The notes: generated by a model from the sequence alone, not told the origin. Positions 25,499-33,897 are shown, numbered from the stretch's first letter. The stretch: 64,000 bases of DNA from Sphaerisporangium sp040685555 (GCF_040685555.1 NZ_JBFBIK010000014.1:1-64000); one strand, 5' to 3'. Made by a program: numbers and translations.

Positions 25499-27367
25499 AT
25501 GACCTCTCCCCGGCGGCGCTCGGCCGTGTTCGTGCTCGTCGGCGTCGCGGCGTTCGCCGTGCTCGTGCTGGCGATGTGGTTCGGCGGTGGCTGGCCGAGG
25601 GCAGAGATCCCCGGCCTGCCCTCTCCGGGCGTCCTCACGACGTTGGGCCTTCCCGTCGTCAGGGTCGTCCACGACGTCTGCGCGGTCGCGACGGTGGGAA
25701 CCCTGCTCTCGGCCGTGGCTCTGGCGGGCGACGCGGCCTCCCGGCGGGAGATCACCCGAGCGGCCGGGCACTGGGCGCTCGCGTGGGCGGCCAGCTCGGC
25801 GGTCACCCAGATCCTCACCCTCTCGGACCTTCTCGGGCTCCCGGTCGGAGAGGCGCTGCAGTCGGGGTTCCTGTTCACCTTCAGCACGGAGGTTCCCCAG
25901 GGCCAGGCGTTCATGCTGGTCACTCTGCTCGCCCTGGTGATCGCGGGGGCCACCACGCTGCCGGTCGGCTTCTGGGGCCGTGGCGTGCTGCTCATCATCG
26001 CGATCTTCGCCGTCCTGCCGCCCGCGTACGTCGGCCACTCCGCCTCGGCCGCCGATCACAACATCGCCGTCTCCAGCCTGATGCTCCACATCGCCGGGGT
26101 GACGCTCTGGGTGGGCGGCCTGTTCGGTGTCGTCACCTACCTGCGCCGATCGGACGCGCTTGCCACGGCCGTACGGAGGTTCAGCGCTCTGGCGCTCTGC
26201 TGTTTCGTCGCCGTCGGCGTCTCGGGGGTGGTCAACGCCTGGATCAGGCTCGGCTCGCCGGACCAGGTCTGGCAGTCCCGCTACGGACTTCTGGTACTCG
26301 GCAAGCTGCTGGCGCTCGTGGTGCTCGGATGGTTCGGCCTGCGGCACCGCCGCTCGACGATCGCGGCGCTGGACACCCCGGCCGCCGAGGGGTCCCGGCC
26401 CTTCTTGCGCCTCGCGGCGGGCGAGGTCGGGGTGATGGCCTGCACGATCGCGCTCGCGGTGGGCCTGTCGCGTACCCCGCCCCCGCGCGACAGCGGGGCC
26501 CACGACCAGCACGAACTGCTCGGCTACTCGCTGCCCCAGTTCAGCCCATGGCGGCTCGTGACCGAGACACGGCCCGATCCGCTGCTGATCCTCGCCGTGG
26601 TGGGCCTCGCGGTCGCGTATGTCGTCGGCGTGCGGCGGCTCGCCCGGCGCGGTCAGGCCTGGCCGGCCGGCCGTACGGTCGCCGCGGCGGCGGGCCTGCT
26701 CGTCCTGCTGTACGCCGCGGCCGGAGGGGTGTCCGCGTACGGACCGGCGATCTTCTCCATGCACGCGCTGCAGTACGCCCTCCTAGGCACACTCGGACCG
26801 GCCCTGCTCGCCCTCGGCGCCCCCCTGACGCCTTTCAAGGAGGCCATGCCGCTCCTCCGGCAGGCGGGCGACGGACCCATGGCGCTCAGGCTGACCCAGC
26901 CTCTGGCCGCGCTGGCCGCCTACGCCGTGCCGTACCTGCTGCTCTACGTCACCGGTCTGTTCGAGCCCGCCCAGTCGAGCCTCGCCGTGCGCCTCGTCGC
27001 CGAGGTCGTCGTGGTGGTGACGGGGACATGGTTCTTCTGCGTCGCGCTGGGCCTCGATCCGCTGCCCAGAGCGATCAGCCCGGCGGTGCGCATGCGCATG
27101 CTGATGGGCGCGCTGGCCGTGCAGGCGTGGATGGCTCTGGTGTTCCTGGCGGGGCCCATCCAGGGCCAGGGGTGGTACGACATCCTGGACATCGCGTGGG
27201 CTCCCGACCGCGTCGCCGACCAGCGGGCCGGCGCCGCGCTCGGGGCCGGCGTGTCGGCGCTGACCATCGTGGCGCTGCTAGTCCTCATGGCGGTCTGGCG
27301 ACGCGGCGCCCGACGCCGGGTGTCGTCGCAGGACATCTCCACGCAGACACCCGCAGCACGCCCGTGA
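25499..27367 (+). CDS. CopD-CtaG fusion: copper import / cytochrome oxidase assembly membrane protein
   Basis: 622 residues with about 15 membrane spans. Residues 1-310 contain a CopD-like domain (conserved H in VGHSASAADHN, LMLHIAGVTLWVGGLFGVV and a W-x-R region), and residues 340-600 a CtaG/caa3_CtaG domain (SMHALQYALLGTLGPALLAL, GAPLTPF and TGLFEPAQ). CopD is linked to copper uptake into or across the membrane and CtaG to copper delivery to cytochrome c oxidase. Such fusions are common in actinobacteria. It starts 310 bp divergent from csbD and is followed, 63 bp later, by a dedA gene on the same strand. CopA, CopC and YcnI elsewhere in the window support a copper theme. Confidence 0.88.
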   Translation: MTSPRRRSAVFVLVGVAAFAVLVLAMWFGGGWPRAEIPGLPSPGVLTTLGLPVVRVVHDVCAVATVGTLLSAVALAGDAASRREITRAAGHWALAWAASSAVTQILTLSDLLGLPVGEALQSGFLFTFSTEVPQGQAFMLVTLLALVIAGATTLPVGFWGRGVLLIIAIFAVLPPAYVGHSASAADHNIAVSSLMLHIAGVTLWVGGLFGVVTYLRRSDALATAVRRFSALALCCFVAVGVSGVVNAWIRLGSPDQVWQSRYGLLVLGKLLALVVLGWFGLRHRRSTIAALDTPAAEGSRPFLRLAAGEVGVMACTIALAVGLSRTPPPRDSGAHDQHELLGYSLPQFSPWRLVTETRPDPLLILAVVGLAVAYVVGVRRLARRGQAWPAGRTVAAAAGLLVLLYAAAGGVSAYGPAIFSMHALQYALLGTLGPALLALGAPLTPFKEAMPLLRQAGDGPMALRLTQPLAALAAYAVPYLLLYVTGLFEPAQSSLAVRLVAEVVVVVTGTWFFCVALGLDPLPRAISPAVRMRMLMGALAVQAWMALVFLAGPIQGQGWYDILDIAWAPDRVADQRAGAALGAGVSALTIVALLVLMAVWRRGARRRVSSQDISTQTPAARP

Positions 27368-27430
27368 CCGTCCACAGGCACCGTCGCATGAACCCCCAAT
27401 GGTGATCGCGAGGACACGTAGAGTGACCTC

Positions 27431-28063
27431 ATGGCGCCGCCACCGCTACCGGGCCCGCTGGCCCACCTCGCCCCGCTGCTCGACCATTACGGCTACCTGG
27501 TCGTCGGCGCGCTGGTCTTCCTTGAGGACTTCGGGGTCCCCGTGCCCGGTGAGACCATCTTGATCGCCGCGTCGGTCTACGCCGGGGCGGGGCAGCTCAA
27601 CATCGCGGCCGTCGCCGCCACCGCCCTGGCAGCCGCCGTCATCGGTGACAACATCGGCTACCTCATCGGCCGCAGCGGCGGTCGCGCGCTCATCCACCGC
27701 TACGGGCGCTACATCTTCCTCCCCGAGAGGCGGTTCCAGGCGGCCGAGGCGTTCTTCCACCGCCACGGTGCCCCGATCATCACCGTGGCGCGCTTCATCG
27801 ATGGCTTTCGCCAGTTCAACGGCATCGTCGCCGGCACCACCGGCGTCGAGTGGCGCCGCTTCCTCACCTTCAACGTCCTCGGCGCGGTCCTGTGGGTCGG
27901 GTTGTGGACGACCGTGGGTTATCTGGCGGGCACCAACATCAACAAGGTCTACGACGATCTGGTCCGCTACCAGACCTACCTGCTGTTCGCCGTCATCGCC
28001 CTCATCGCCCTGGCCATCGGCCGCCACCTGATCCGCCGCCGCCGCGAACGGCCGGTCCAATGA
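27431..28063 (+). CDS. DedA family membrane protein
   Basis: 210 residues with about five membrane helices and the DedA/SNARE-associated pattern: FLEDFGVPVPGETILIAASV (residues 30-50, with the acidic and Pro-Gly pair), AAVIGDNIGYLIGRSGGR and VARFIDGFRQFNGIVAGTT with the essential Arg residues. DedA proteins include flippases for polyprenyl phosphate or phospholipid and affect envelope integrity. It lies between the CopD-CtaG gene and an APC permease gene. Its last 12 codons are part of a tandem duplication (see 28022-28148), and its stop overlaps the next start (ATGA). Confidence 0.9.
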   Translation: MAPPPLPGPLAHLAPLLDHYGYLVVGALVFLEDFGVPVPGETILIAASVYAGAGQLNIAAVAATALAAAVIGDNIGYLIGRSGGRALIHRYGRYIFLPERRFQAAEAFFHRHGAPIITVARFIDGFRQFNGIVAGTTGVEWRRFLTFNVLGAVLWVGLWTTVGYLAGTNINKVYDDLVRYQTYLLFAVIALIALAIGRHLIRRRRERPVQ

Positions 28064-28148
28064 CACCCCCGTACGAGCTCGCGCGCCACATGATCCGTCG
28101 CGCCCGCCGCGATCGGCCGGTCCGGTGACGCGCCCGTACGAGCTCGCG
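28022..28148 (+). repeat. Tandem duplication of the dedA/APC gene junction
   Basis: Copy 1 (28022-28083) encodes the end of DedA (HLIRRRRERPVQ, stop) plus the start of a second frame (MTPPYELAR). Copy 2 (28084-28148) encodes HMIRRARRDRPVR, stop, plus the start of the permease (VTRPYELAR). The copies differ by one inserted codon and scattered substitutions. In both, stop and start overlap in the form ATGA or GTGA. The duplication has diverged, so it is not recent. Confidence 0.85.
28060..28128 (+). CDS. 22-codon mini-ORF created by the junction duplication
   Basis: ATG 28060 overlaps the DedA stop and the TGA at 28126 overlaps the GTG start of the permease. The encoded peptide (MTPPYELARHMIRRARRDRP, then VR) is a composite of the permease N-terminus and the DedA C-terminus. 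It is probably a by-product of the duplication that keeps the two genes translationally coupled rather than a functional protein. Confidence 0.4.
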   Translation: MTPPYELARHMIRRARRDRPVR

Positions 28149-29372
28149 CGGCGGCTCGGTGTCGGTGACGCCGTGGTGATCGGTCTCGGCTCGATGATCG
28201 GCGCCGGGGTGTTCGTCGCGTTCGGTCCTGCGGCCGCGGCGGCCGGTTCCGGGCTGTTACCGGGTCTCGCGGTGGCCGCTCTGGTCGCCTACTGCAACGC
28301 CACCTCCTCGGCGCGGCTCGCCGCCCTCTACCCCGCCTCCGGTGGCACCTACGTGTACGGTCGCGAGCGGCTGGGCGACTTCTGGGGGTACCTCGCCGGC
28401 TGGGCCTTCGTAGTCGGCAAGACCGCGAGCTGCGCCGCGATGGCGTTGACCGTCGGCGCTTACATCTGGCCCGGCCGCGAGCACATCGTGGCGGTGGCGG
28501 CCGTGGCGGCGCTCACGGCGGTGAACTACGTGGGAGTGCACAAGGCGGCGTGGCTCACGCGGGCGGTCGTCGCCGCCGTTCTCGTGGTGCTGGCGGTGGC
28601 CGTCGTGGCGTGCCTGGCGAGCGGGCGGGCCGACCTTTCGCGGGTGGTGCCGTCCGGCGGGATCACGGTGGTCGGGGTCTTCCAGGCGGCCGGGCTGCTG
28701 TTCTTCGCCTTCGCTGGGTACGCGCGCATCGCCACGCTCGGGGAGGAGGTGCGGGACCCGGCGCGCACCATCCCGAGGGCCATCCCTGTGGCCCTTGGCA
28801 TCACGCTGGTCGTGTACGCCGCCGTGGCCGTCGCCGTGCTGGCCGTGCTCGGTCCCGATCGGCTCGCCCACTCCACCGCGCCGATCGCGGACGCCGTGCG
28901 TGCCGCGGGCGCGGCGCCTCTGGTGTCGCTGGTGAGGGCCGGGGCGGCGACGGCCGCGCTTGGGTCGTTGCTGGCGCTGGTCCTCGGCGTCTCGCGCACG
29001 GTCCTCGCGATGGCCAGGGACGGGCACCTTCCGCGCGTGCTGGACGCCGTGCATCCGCGCTTCCGCGTTCCCCACCGCGCCGAGCTGGTCGTCGGCGCGG
29101 TGGTCGCCGTGCTCGCCGCCACGGCCGATGTGCGGGGCGCGATCGGCTTCTCGTCGTTCGGCGTGCTGGTCTACTACGCGATCGCCAACGCCTCGGCCCT
29201 GACGCTGTCCGCCGAGGAGGGCCGCCCGCTCCGCGCCGTCCCCCTCGTAGGGCTGGCCGGTTGCCTCCTGCTGGCCTTCAGCCTTCCGCTCTCGTCAACG
29301 GTGGCCGGTACCGCCGTACTGGCTGCCGGCGCACTCGCCTGGGCCGCGCGCAGGACGGCTCGCCGTCGCTGA
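28125..29372 (+). CDS. APC-superfamily amino acid/polyamine permease
   Basis: 415 residues, about 12 membrane helices. The APC signature at the N-terminus is LGSMIGAGVFVAFGPAA (G-S/x-G xGxG of helix 1), then YPASGGTYVYGRERLGDFWG in helix 3 and FFAFAGYARIATLGEEVRDP in helix 6. It is a cytoplasmic-membrane importer or antiporter for amino acids or amines; the substrate is not predictable. It begins with a GTG overlapping the stop of the duplicated mini-ORF and is therefore coupled to dedA. The C-terminus is basic (ARRTARRR). Confidence 0.88.
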   Translation: MTRPYELARRLGVGDAVVIGLGSMIGAGVFVAFGPAAAAAGSGLLPGLAVAALVAYCNATSSARLAALYPASGGTYVYGRERLGDFWGYLAGWAFVVGKTASCAAMALTVGAYIWPGREHIVAVAAVAALTAVNYVGVHKAAWLTRAVVAAVLVVLAVAVVACLASGRADLSRVVPSGGITVVGVFQAAGLLFFAFAGYARIATLGEEVRDPARTIPRAIPVALGITLVVYAAVAVAVLAVLGPDRLAHSTAPIADAVRAAGAAPLVSLVRAGAATAALGSLLALVLGVSRTVLAMARDGHLPRVLDAVHPRFRVPHRAELVVGAVVAVLAATADVRGAIGFSSFGVLVYYAIANASALTLSAEEGRPLRAVPLVGLAGCLLLAFSLPLSSTVAGTAVLAAGALAWAARRTARRR

Positions 29373-29426
29373 CCGACCTTCGCGCGCCGGTCTCCATCTC
29401 GTGCCGGCGGCTCAGTGCGAGCCGCC

Positions 29427-29486
29427 GGGTTCGCTCAGACCGGGTTCGCTTGGACTGGGTTCGCTTGGACTGGGTTCGCTTGGACT
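29427..29486. repeat. 15-bp tandem repeat, four copies
   Basis: GGGTTCGCTTGGACT occurs three times exactly (29442-29486), preceded by one diverged copy (29427-29441). It lies between two convergent genes, just beyond the stop of the Pro/Thr-rich membrane protein gene, and takes the place where a terminator would be expected. Confidence 0.85.
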
Positions 29487-29495
29487 GCGGGTTGC

Positions 29496-30404
29496 TTAGA
29501 AGAGCCAGTCGAGGAGGCCGCGGTTTTTGGTTTCCGTCGGCGTCGGGGCGGGCTGAGGGGCCTGGGTGGTGGGGGGCGGCGGCGGTGGCGTCGGGGACGG
29601 GCTCGGCGCGGTGGTCGGCTTGTCGTCCTGGATACGCGGGTCGTCCGGCTGGTGCGTGTTGGTGCTGGACCTCGGCGTCGGCTGGGGCGAGCGGGTCCGG
29701 GTGCGCGTAGGCGAGGGCCGGGACGTGGGCTCCTGGGCGGCCTGTGACGGAGCGGTCGTCGGCTCCGGGGTGGGCGTCGCGCTGGGCGCCTCCGTCGTCT
29801 CCTCGGGCGTGACGGCCGGGCCGGTCGACGGGTCGGCACTGGGGTCGGCCGCAGGGTCGTCGGTCAGCGCGGGGTTCTCCTGGCCGGCAGGAGCACAGTC
29901 GGCGGCGGTCGAGCACGCCGCCTCGGGCTTCGAACCCACCGAGGAGGACACGATCCAGCCGCCCGCGACCGCCAGCACGACGATCACGACCATGGCGAGG
30001 ACCAGCCGCTTGTTCTGGCTGCCCTTCTCCTCGTCTTCCAGGTTGTTCTCGCCGGTCCAGCCGGATCCGAGGAAGCCTCGGCGCTCCTCCGCGTCCGGCT
30101 CGCGGTCTTTGTCCGGGTCCCAGCCGTCGTCGTCGGGCCGCGCGTAGCCCTCGGGCCGCTCGTAGTCGTCGGGTCCTTCGTAACCCTCGGGCCGTTCGTA
30201 GTCCTGGGCCCGCTCGTGGTCCGGCCGCTCGAACTCCAGCGAGTCGTCGCTCTGGGTGTGTGAGGGTTCGTGCCCAGGCGTCCATCCGTCGGACAGCACG
30301 TCGCCGTCCGCGCGCTCCGGTTCGCCGTTCCACTCGATGCCCAAAGGACCGGTCTGCTTCAGAGGATCCTCTTCAAAGGATCTCGGGGTGCCGTCGCGGT
30401 CCAT
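29496..30404 (-). CDS. Single-pass membrane protein with Pro/Thr-rich extracellular region, function unknown
   Basis: 302 residues. A long acidic cytoplasmic N-terminus contains short repeats (ERPEGYEGPDDY, ERPEGYARPDDD) near residues 70-95. A basic stop-transfer (QNKR) and one membrane helix (LVLAMVVIVVLAVAGGWIV, about residues 133-151) follow, then an extracellular low-complexity region rich in Pro, Thr and Ser and a hydrophobic C-terminus (LLDWLF). The extracellular part resembles wall-spanning, possibly O-glycosylated stalks. No catalytic domain is visible. It is monocistronic and convergent with the APC permease gene. Confidence 0.7.
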   Translation of the reverse strand: MDRDGTPRSFEEDPLKQTGPLGIEWNGEPERADGDVLSDGWTPGHEPSHTQSDDSLEFERPDHERAQDYERPEGYEGPDDYERPEGYARPDDDGWDPDKDREPDAEERRGFLGSGWTGENNLEDEEKGSQNKRLVLAMVVIVVLAVAGGWIVSSSVGSKPEAACSTAADCAPAGQENPALTDDPAADPSADPSTGPAVTPEETTEAPSATPTPEPTTAPSQAAQEPTSRPSPTRTRTRSPQPTPRSSTNTHQPDDPRIQDDKPTTAPSPSPTPPPPPPTTQAPQPAPTPTETKNRGLLDWLF

Positions 30405-30550
30405 ACCGAACCTCTCTGCTCAAAATCCTGGCCGCGCAACTTCTTAGCAGCTCCGACAGCAGCCTGTCCGGAAACTTCACAGTTTTCCCGAAGATTGGTA
30501 ATCTTCGCATGAGTCACATGTGCCCCAAACCATGGTCGGCTGCGGAGCCG

Positions 30551-30800
30551 CGACGATCATTACGCGGGCCTGCTGAGCCGCCTGCTGGAAGATTTCCGGG
30601 CGCTGGCCCCCGGTGCGGCCCGACGCGGATCTCGCGCCTGTGCTGGCCGGCTCGATCCGGACCGAGCTCCCGCGCCTGAACAGCGAGTTCGCCACTACGT
30701 GCCGGACGCCTACCAGACGCCCGTGGCCGGGCACCGGCGGGCCGGGGACCCGGAGTCCTTCCCTCCCGGGGTCGAACACCGCTACACCCGTCCCGAATAG
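30551..30800 (+). pseudogene. Probable frameshifted gene remnant, family not recognised
   Basis: Three consecutive protein-like stretches lie in two plus-strand frames: HYAGLLSRLLEDFRALAPGA, then in another frame DADLAPVLAGSIRTELPRLN, then back in the first frame YVPDAYQTPVAGHRRAGDPE up to the stop TAG 30798. Each part has high G/C at third positions only in its own frame. This fits a short gene broken by two compensating single-base indels, or two sequencing errors. I do not recognise the family. The rest of 30405-31130 holds the promoter of the gene at 29496 and a DosR-like box. Confidence 0.35.
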
Positions 30801-31030
30801 CCGTGCCGATCACTCCACGCGGCCTGTAGGGCGAGCAAAGATTGCTTTGCCGTTTCCGCGTGCTTGACGCCGGCGCGTGCGGCCATACCGGTTCTTGACT
30901 CTGGATTTACAAGCGGCGCTCCTGGCAGGTCTGGAAACCGTGGCGGCGACGGGTCGGTATACCGTCCGGCCCGACATCGTCGTACGTTGGTCATGTGTGG
31001 TCACAATGCGTGTGAAGGCGCAGGTGGCGG

Positions 31031-31050
31031 GCAGGGCCGAACGTCCCGCG
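31031..31050. promoter_or_regulatory. DosR/DevR-like box upstream of the Rv1733c-like operon
   Basis: The core AGGGCCGAACGTCCC (minus strand GGGACGTTCGGCCCT) at 31033-31047 matches the DosR consensus core GGGACTT..G.CCC, apart from one base in the half-site. It lies about 84 bp before the ATG of the Rv1733c-like gene, whose homologue and neighbours are classic DosR targets in mycobacteria. Binding is inferred. Confidence 0.5.
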
Positions 31051-31130
31051 GGGAGGCGTCGTAAGACCCTGTCGGGCGGGATCGGCCGTACCCGACTCTG
31101 GATGGAGATTCCCTGACAGGGAGGTTCACC

Positions 31131-31736
31131 ATGCGATCCTTGGCCAGGTGGACGACAAGGTGTGTTCGCCGGTACCGGTTCGACCGCAACCCGCTGCGTC
31201 GGCGCTCTGACCGGATCGAAACCGTCGCCGTGCTCCTTACCTTGCTGGCCCTTTTGGTCGGCATTTGGCCCTCGATGCTGGCCGCCCGCGCCGTCTACAA
31301 CCGGGGCGTCGTGGCCGAGCATGTCGAGCCCGCCCAGCGCCAGGCCGTCACGGCCGTACTGCTGGAGGACGCGGCCAGCACGAGCGCGGTCTCCTCCCAG
31401 GGGGCCGTCCTCGGCATCAAGGCCAAGGCGCGGTGGTACATGCCCGACGGCCGGCTGCGGACGGACGTGGTGACCGTGCCCGCGCACGCCAAGGCGGGAT
31501 CCTCGCTGGAGATGTGGATCGACTCCTCAGGCCATCCGACGGCGCCGCCGCGGACGCACTCCCAGACGGTCGCCGACACGGTGGTGGCGGGGCTCGGCGT
31601 CGAGACCGGGGCCGCGGGACTGCTGTTCCTGAACCTCGCGCTCGTCCGGTGGATGCTGGACCGCCGTCGCTACGTCGACTGGGACAAGGCCTGGACCTCC
31701 GCTCATGACCGGTGGCGGCGCCCGAGGCAGCCGTGA
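31131..31736 (+). CDS. Rv1733c-like two-helix membrane protein
   Basis: 201 residues with the layout of the Rv1733c family: basic N-terminus (FDRNPLRRRSDRIET), a first membrane helix (VLLTLLALLVGIWPSMLAA), an extracytoplasmic domain of about 110 residues containing VPAHAKAGSSLEMWID, then a second helix (AGLLFLNLALVRWML) and a short tail with W (YVDWDKAW). In Mycobacterium tuberculosis Rv1733c is a DosR-regulon membrane protein of unknown function. GGGAGG precedes the ATG. It is the first gene of an operon with a universal stress protein (13-bp gap) and a site-2 protease, behind a DosR-like box. Confidence 0.85.
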   Translation: MRSLARWTTRCVRRYRFDRNPLRRRSDRIETVAVLLTLLALLVGIWPSMLAARAVYNRGVVAEHVEPAQRQAVTAVLLEDAASTSAVSSQGAVLGIKAKARWYMPDGRLRTDVVTVPAHAKAGSSLEMWIDSSGHPTAPPRTHSQTVADTVVAGLGVETGAAGLLFLNLALVRWMLDRRRYVDWDKAWTSAHDRWRRPRQP

Positions 31737-31749
31737 CGAGGAGAAGATC

Positions 31750-32661
31750 ATGAACGGACACGTCGCCGTCGGTGTCGACGGCTCACCCGCCGCGCTGGCC
31801 GCCGTCCGCTGGGCCGCCGACGACGCCGTACGGCGTGACCGGGGCCTGCGCATCGTCCACGTCACCGAGCCCTGGCTTTTCGACCAGACACTCGGCACGC
31901 CTCCCGGGTTCCGGGAGTCCCTGTCCGACCAGTCGAGGGGCGTGCTCCATGAAGCCACCAAGGCGGCCCATGACCGGGTGCCCGGGCTCCGGGTCGAGAC
32001 GGCGTCGCCCCAGGGTCGCGTGCGCACCGAGTTGCTGAACGAGGCACGCGACGCCGACGAGCTGGTGGTCGGCACGCGAGGGCTGGGCGGGTTCATGGGG
32101 CTGGTGCTCGGCTCGGTGTCCATGGGCGTCGCGGGGCACGCCGAATGTCCGGTCGTCGTGGCCGGTCATCCGCAGAAGACCGCCCACGGAGAGATCGCCG
32201 TGGGCCATGACGGGTCACCGGAGTCGGAGGCAGCGCTCGAGTACGCCTTCGAGGAGGCCTACCTGCGGGGAGCCCGGCTGCACGCCATCTACGCATGGCA
32301 GACGTCCGTCTACCTCCCGATGTTCGCCAGCTACACCCCCGACCTCGAACGGGTCTACGACATGGGCAAGCGAGCGGCGAAGGAACAGCTTGCGCCGTGG
32401 CGTGAGAAGTATCCGCAGATCGACGTGCTCGACGCGATGGTTCGCACGCATCCGGTGGAGGCGCTCTCCGAGGCGTCGTCCAAGGCGGACCTCGTGGTGG
32501 TCGGCTCTCGGGGAAGGGGCGCCCTCGGCTCGGCCGTGCTCGGTTCGGTCAGCCACGGCGTGCTCCACCACTCGTACTGCCCGGTCGCCGTCGTCCGATC
32601 ACGACACTCTCCGCCGGCGCCCGACGATGAGGGGAGCGAGGGGCATGAGACCCGGCGGTGA
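31750..32661 (+). CDS. Tandem-domain universal stress protein
   Basis: 303 residues with two UspA domains. Domain 1 starts VAVGVDGSPAALAAVRWA and ends in the ATP loop GTRGLGGFMGLVLGSVS; domain 2 starts IAVGHDGSPESEAALEYA and ends GSRGRGALGSAVLGSVSHGV. Both show the G-2x-G-9x-G(S/T) nucleotide motif, so it is probably ATP-binding, like mycobacterial Rv2623. GAGGAG lies 6 bp before ATG 31750; an in-frame ATG at 31705 inside the previous gene is less likely. It sits in an operon with the Rv1733c-like protein and a Rip3-like protease, a combination typical of a dormancy regulon. Confidence 0.93.
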   Translation: MNGHVAVGVDGSPAALAAVRWAADDAVRRDRGLRIVHVTEPWLFDQTLGTPPGFRESLSDQSRGVLHEATKAAHDRVPGLRVETASPQGRVRTELLNEARDADELVVGTRGLGGFMGLVLGSVSMGVAGHAECPVVVAGHPQKTAHGEIAVGHDGSPESEAALEYAFEEAYLRGARLHAIYAWQTSVYLPMFASYTPDLERVYDMGKRAAKEQLAPWREKYPQIDVLDAMVRTHPVEALSEASSKADLVVVGSRGRGALGSAVLGSVSHGVLHHSYCPVAVVRSRHSPPAPDDEGSEGHETRR

Positions 32662-32700
32662 CGCGAGTGATCACGCCGGTGGTCACGGGGGCGGGGGCAC

Positions 32701-33897
32701 ATGAAACAGAGCCTGCGTCTCGGTCACGTGGCGGGCATCCCCGTGGGGGCTCACTGGTCCACGTTGATGATCGTCCTCCTCATCGGGGGAGTGCTGGCGA
32801 CCACCGTGCTGCCGCAGGCGGTCAGGGACCAGCCTCCGGCCCGGTACTGGATGATCGCCGCCGCGGCGTCGATCATGTTCCTCGGCTCGCTCCTGGGACA
32901 CGAGCTCGCTCACGCGATCGTCGCCCGCCGCAGGGGCGTCCCGGTCAAGTCGATAACGCTGTGGCTGCTCGGCGGGGTGACCGAGTTCGCGGGGGAGACC
33001 AAGACGCCGAAGGATGAGTTCCAGGTGTCGGTGGCGGGCCCGCTGGTGAGCCTCCTGTTGTCGGGCGTCTTCTACCTGGCGGTCGTGTTCCTCAACGGCC
33101 CCGCGCTGATCGTCGCCGCCGTACGGTGGCTCGCTCTGATGAACGCCGTGCTGGCCGTCTTCAACATGCTCCCCGGCGCCCCTCTGGACGGGGGACGGGT
33201 GCTGCACGCGGCCCTGTGGCGCATGCACGGCGACCGGGTGCGCGCCGACCGCGCCGCGGCCAAGGCCGGGCAGGTCCTCGGCATGGCGCTGATCGGGCTC
33301 GGAGGCATGGAGCTCATCCTGCTGGCGTGGACCGGCGGGCTGTGGATGATGCTGATCGGCTGGTTCCTGGCCAGCGCCGCCAGGAGCGAGGGTCTGGTGA
33401 GGGCCGCTCACGAAGGGCTCAAGGGCCGGCGGGTGCGCGACGTGATGACCACCTCGCCCGATGTGGCCCCGGCCTGGCAGGACATCGACGACTTCATCGC
33501 GATCGTGGCGCTGCGCTCGCGCCAGACCGTGTTCCCCGTCGTGGACTTCGGCGGGCACTCGGCGGGGGTCCTCTCCCTGGACGCCCTCACGGCGATCCCT
33601 CCCGCACAGCGTCACGACAGGCGGGTCGCGACGGTGGCGCGACCGCTGCCCCCAGGCCACCTGCTCTCCCCGGATGACGACGCCACCCGCATCCTGGAGC
33701 CGTCACCCGTAGTCGGCGAGCTGATGGCCGTGGTCGCGGAGGCCGGTCACGTCGTGGGCATGGTCACCACCGCCGACCTGACCCGGACCCTCCAGCAGGC
33801 GGTTCTGCGCACCACCTCCCTCCACCAGGACGCCGAGCGGACCGACGACACCCAGCAAGACCACCCGGGCCAGCCCCTTCATGACCCGGGCGCCTGA
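32701..33897 (+). CDS. Site-2 protease (M50, Rip3-like) with CBS domains
   Basis: 398 residues. An intramembrane zinc metalloprotease domain carries HELAH at residues 67-71 and the third ligand region NMLPGAPLDGG with Asp 163. A cytoplasmic region follows with two CBS modules (VRDVMTTSPDVAPAW and VAEAGHVVGMVTTADL). The order (M50 then CBS pair) is that of mycobacterial Rip3 (Rv2625c), also a DosR-regulon member. It probably cleaves a membrane-bound anti-sigma factor or similar substrate; the CBS pair may sense adenine nucleotides. It is the third gene of the Rv1733c-USP operon. Its last codons overlap a terminator stem. Confidence 0.92.
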   Translation: MKQSLRLGHVAGIPVGAHWSTLMIVLLIGGVLATTVLPQAVRDQPPARYWMIAAAASIMFLGSLLGHELAHAIVARRRGVPVKSITLWLLGGVTEFAGETKTPKDEFQVSVAGPLVSLLLSGVFYLAVVFLNGPALIVAAVRWLALMNAVLAVFNMLPGAPLDGGRVLHAALWRMHGDRVRADRAAAKAGQVLGMALIGLGGMELILLAWTGGLWMMLIGWFLASAARSEGLVRAAHEGLKGRRVRDVMTTSPDVAPAWQDIDDFIAIVALRSRQTVFPVVDFGGHSAGVLSLDALTAIPPAQRHDRRVATVARPLPPGHLLSPDDDATRILEPSPVVGELMAVVAEAGHVVGMVTTADLTRTLQQAVLRTTSLHQDAERTDDTQQDHPGQPLHDPGA

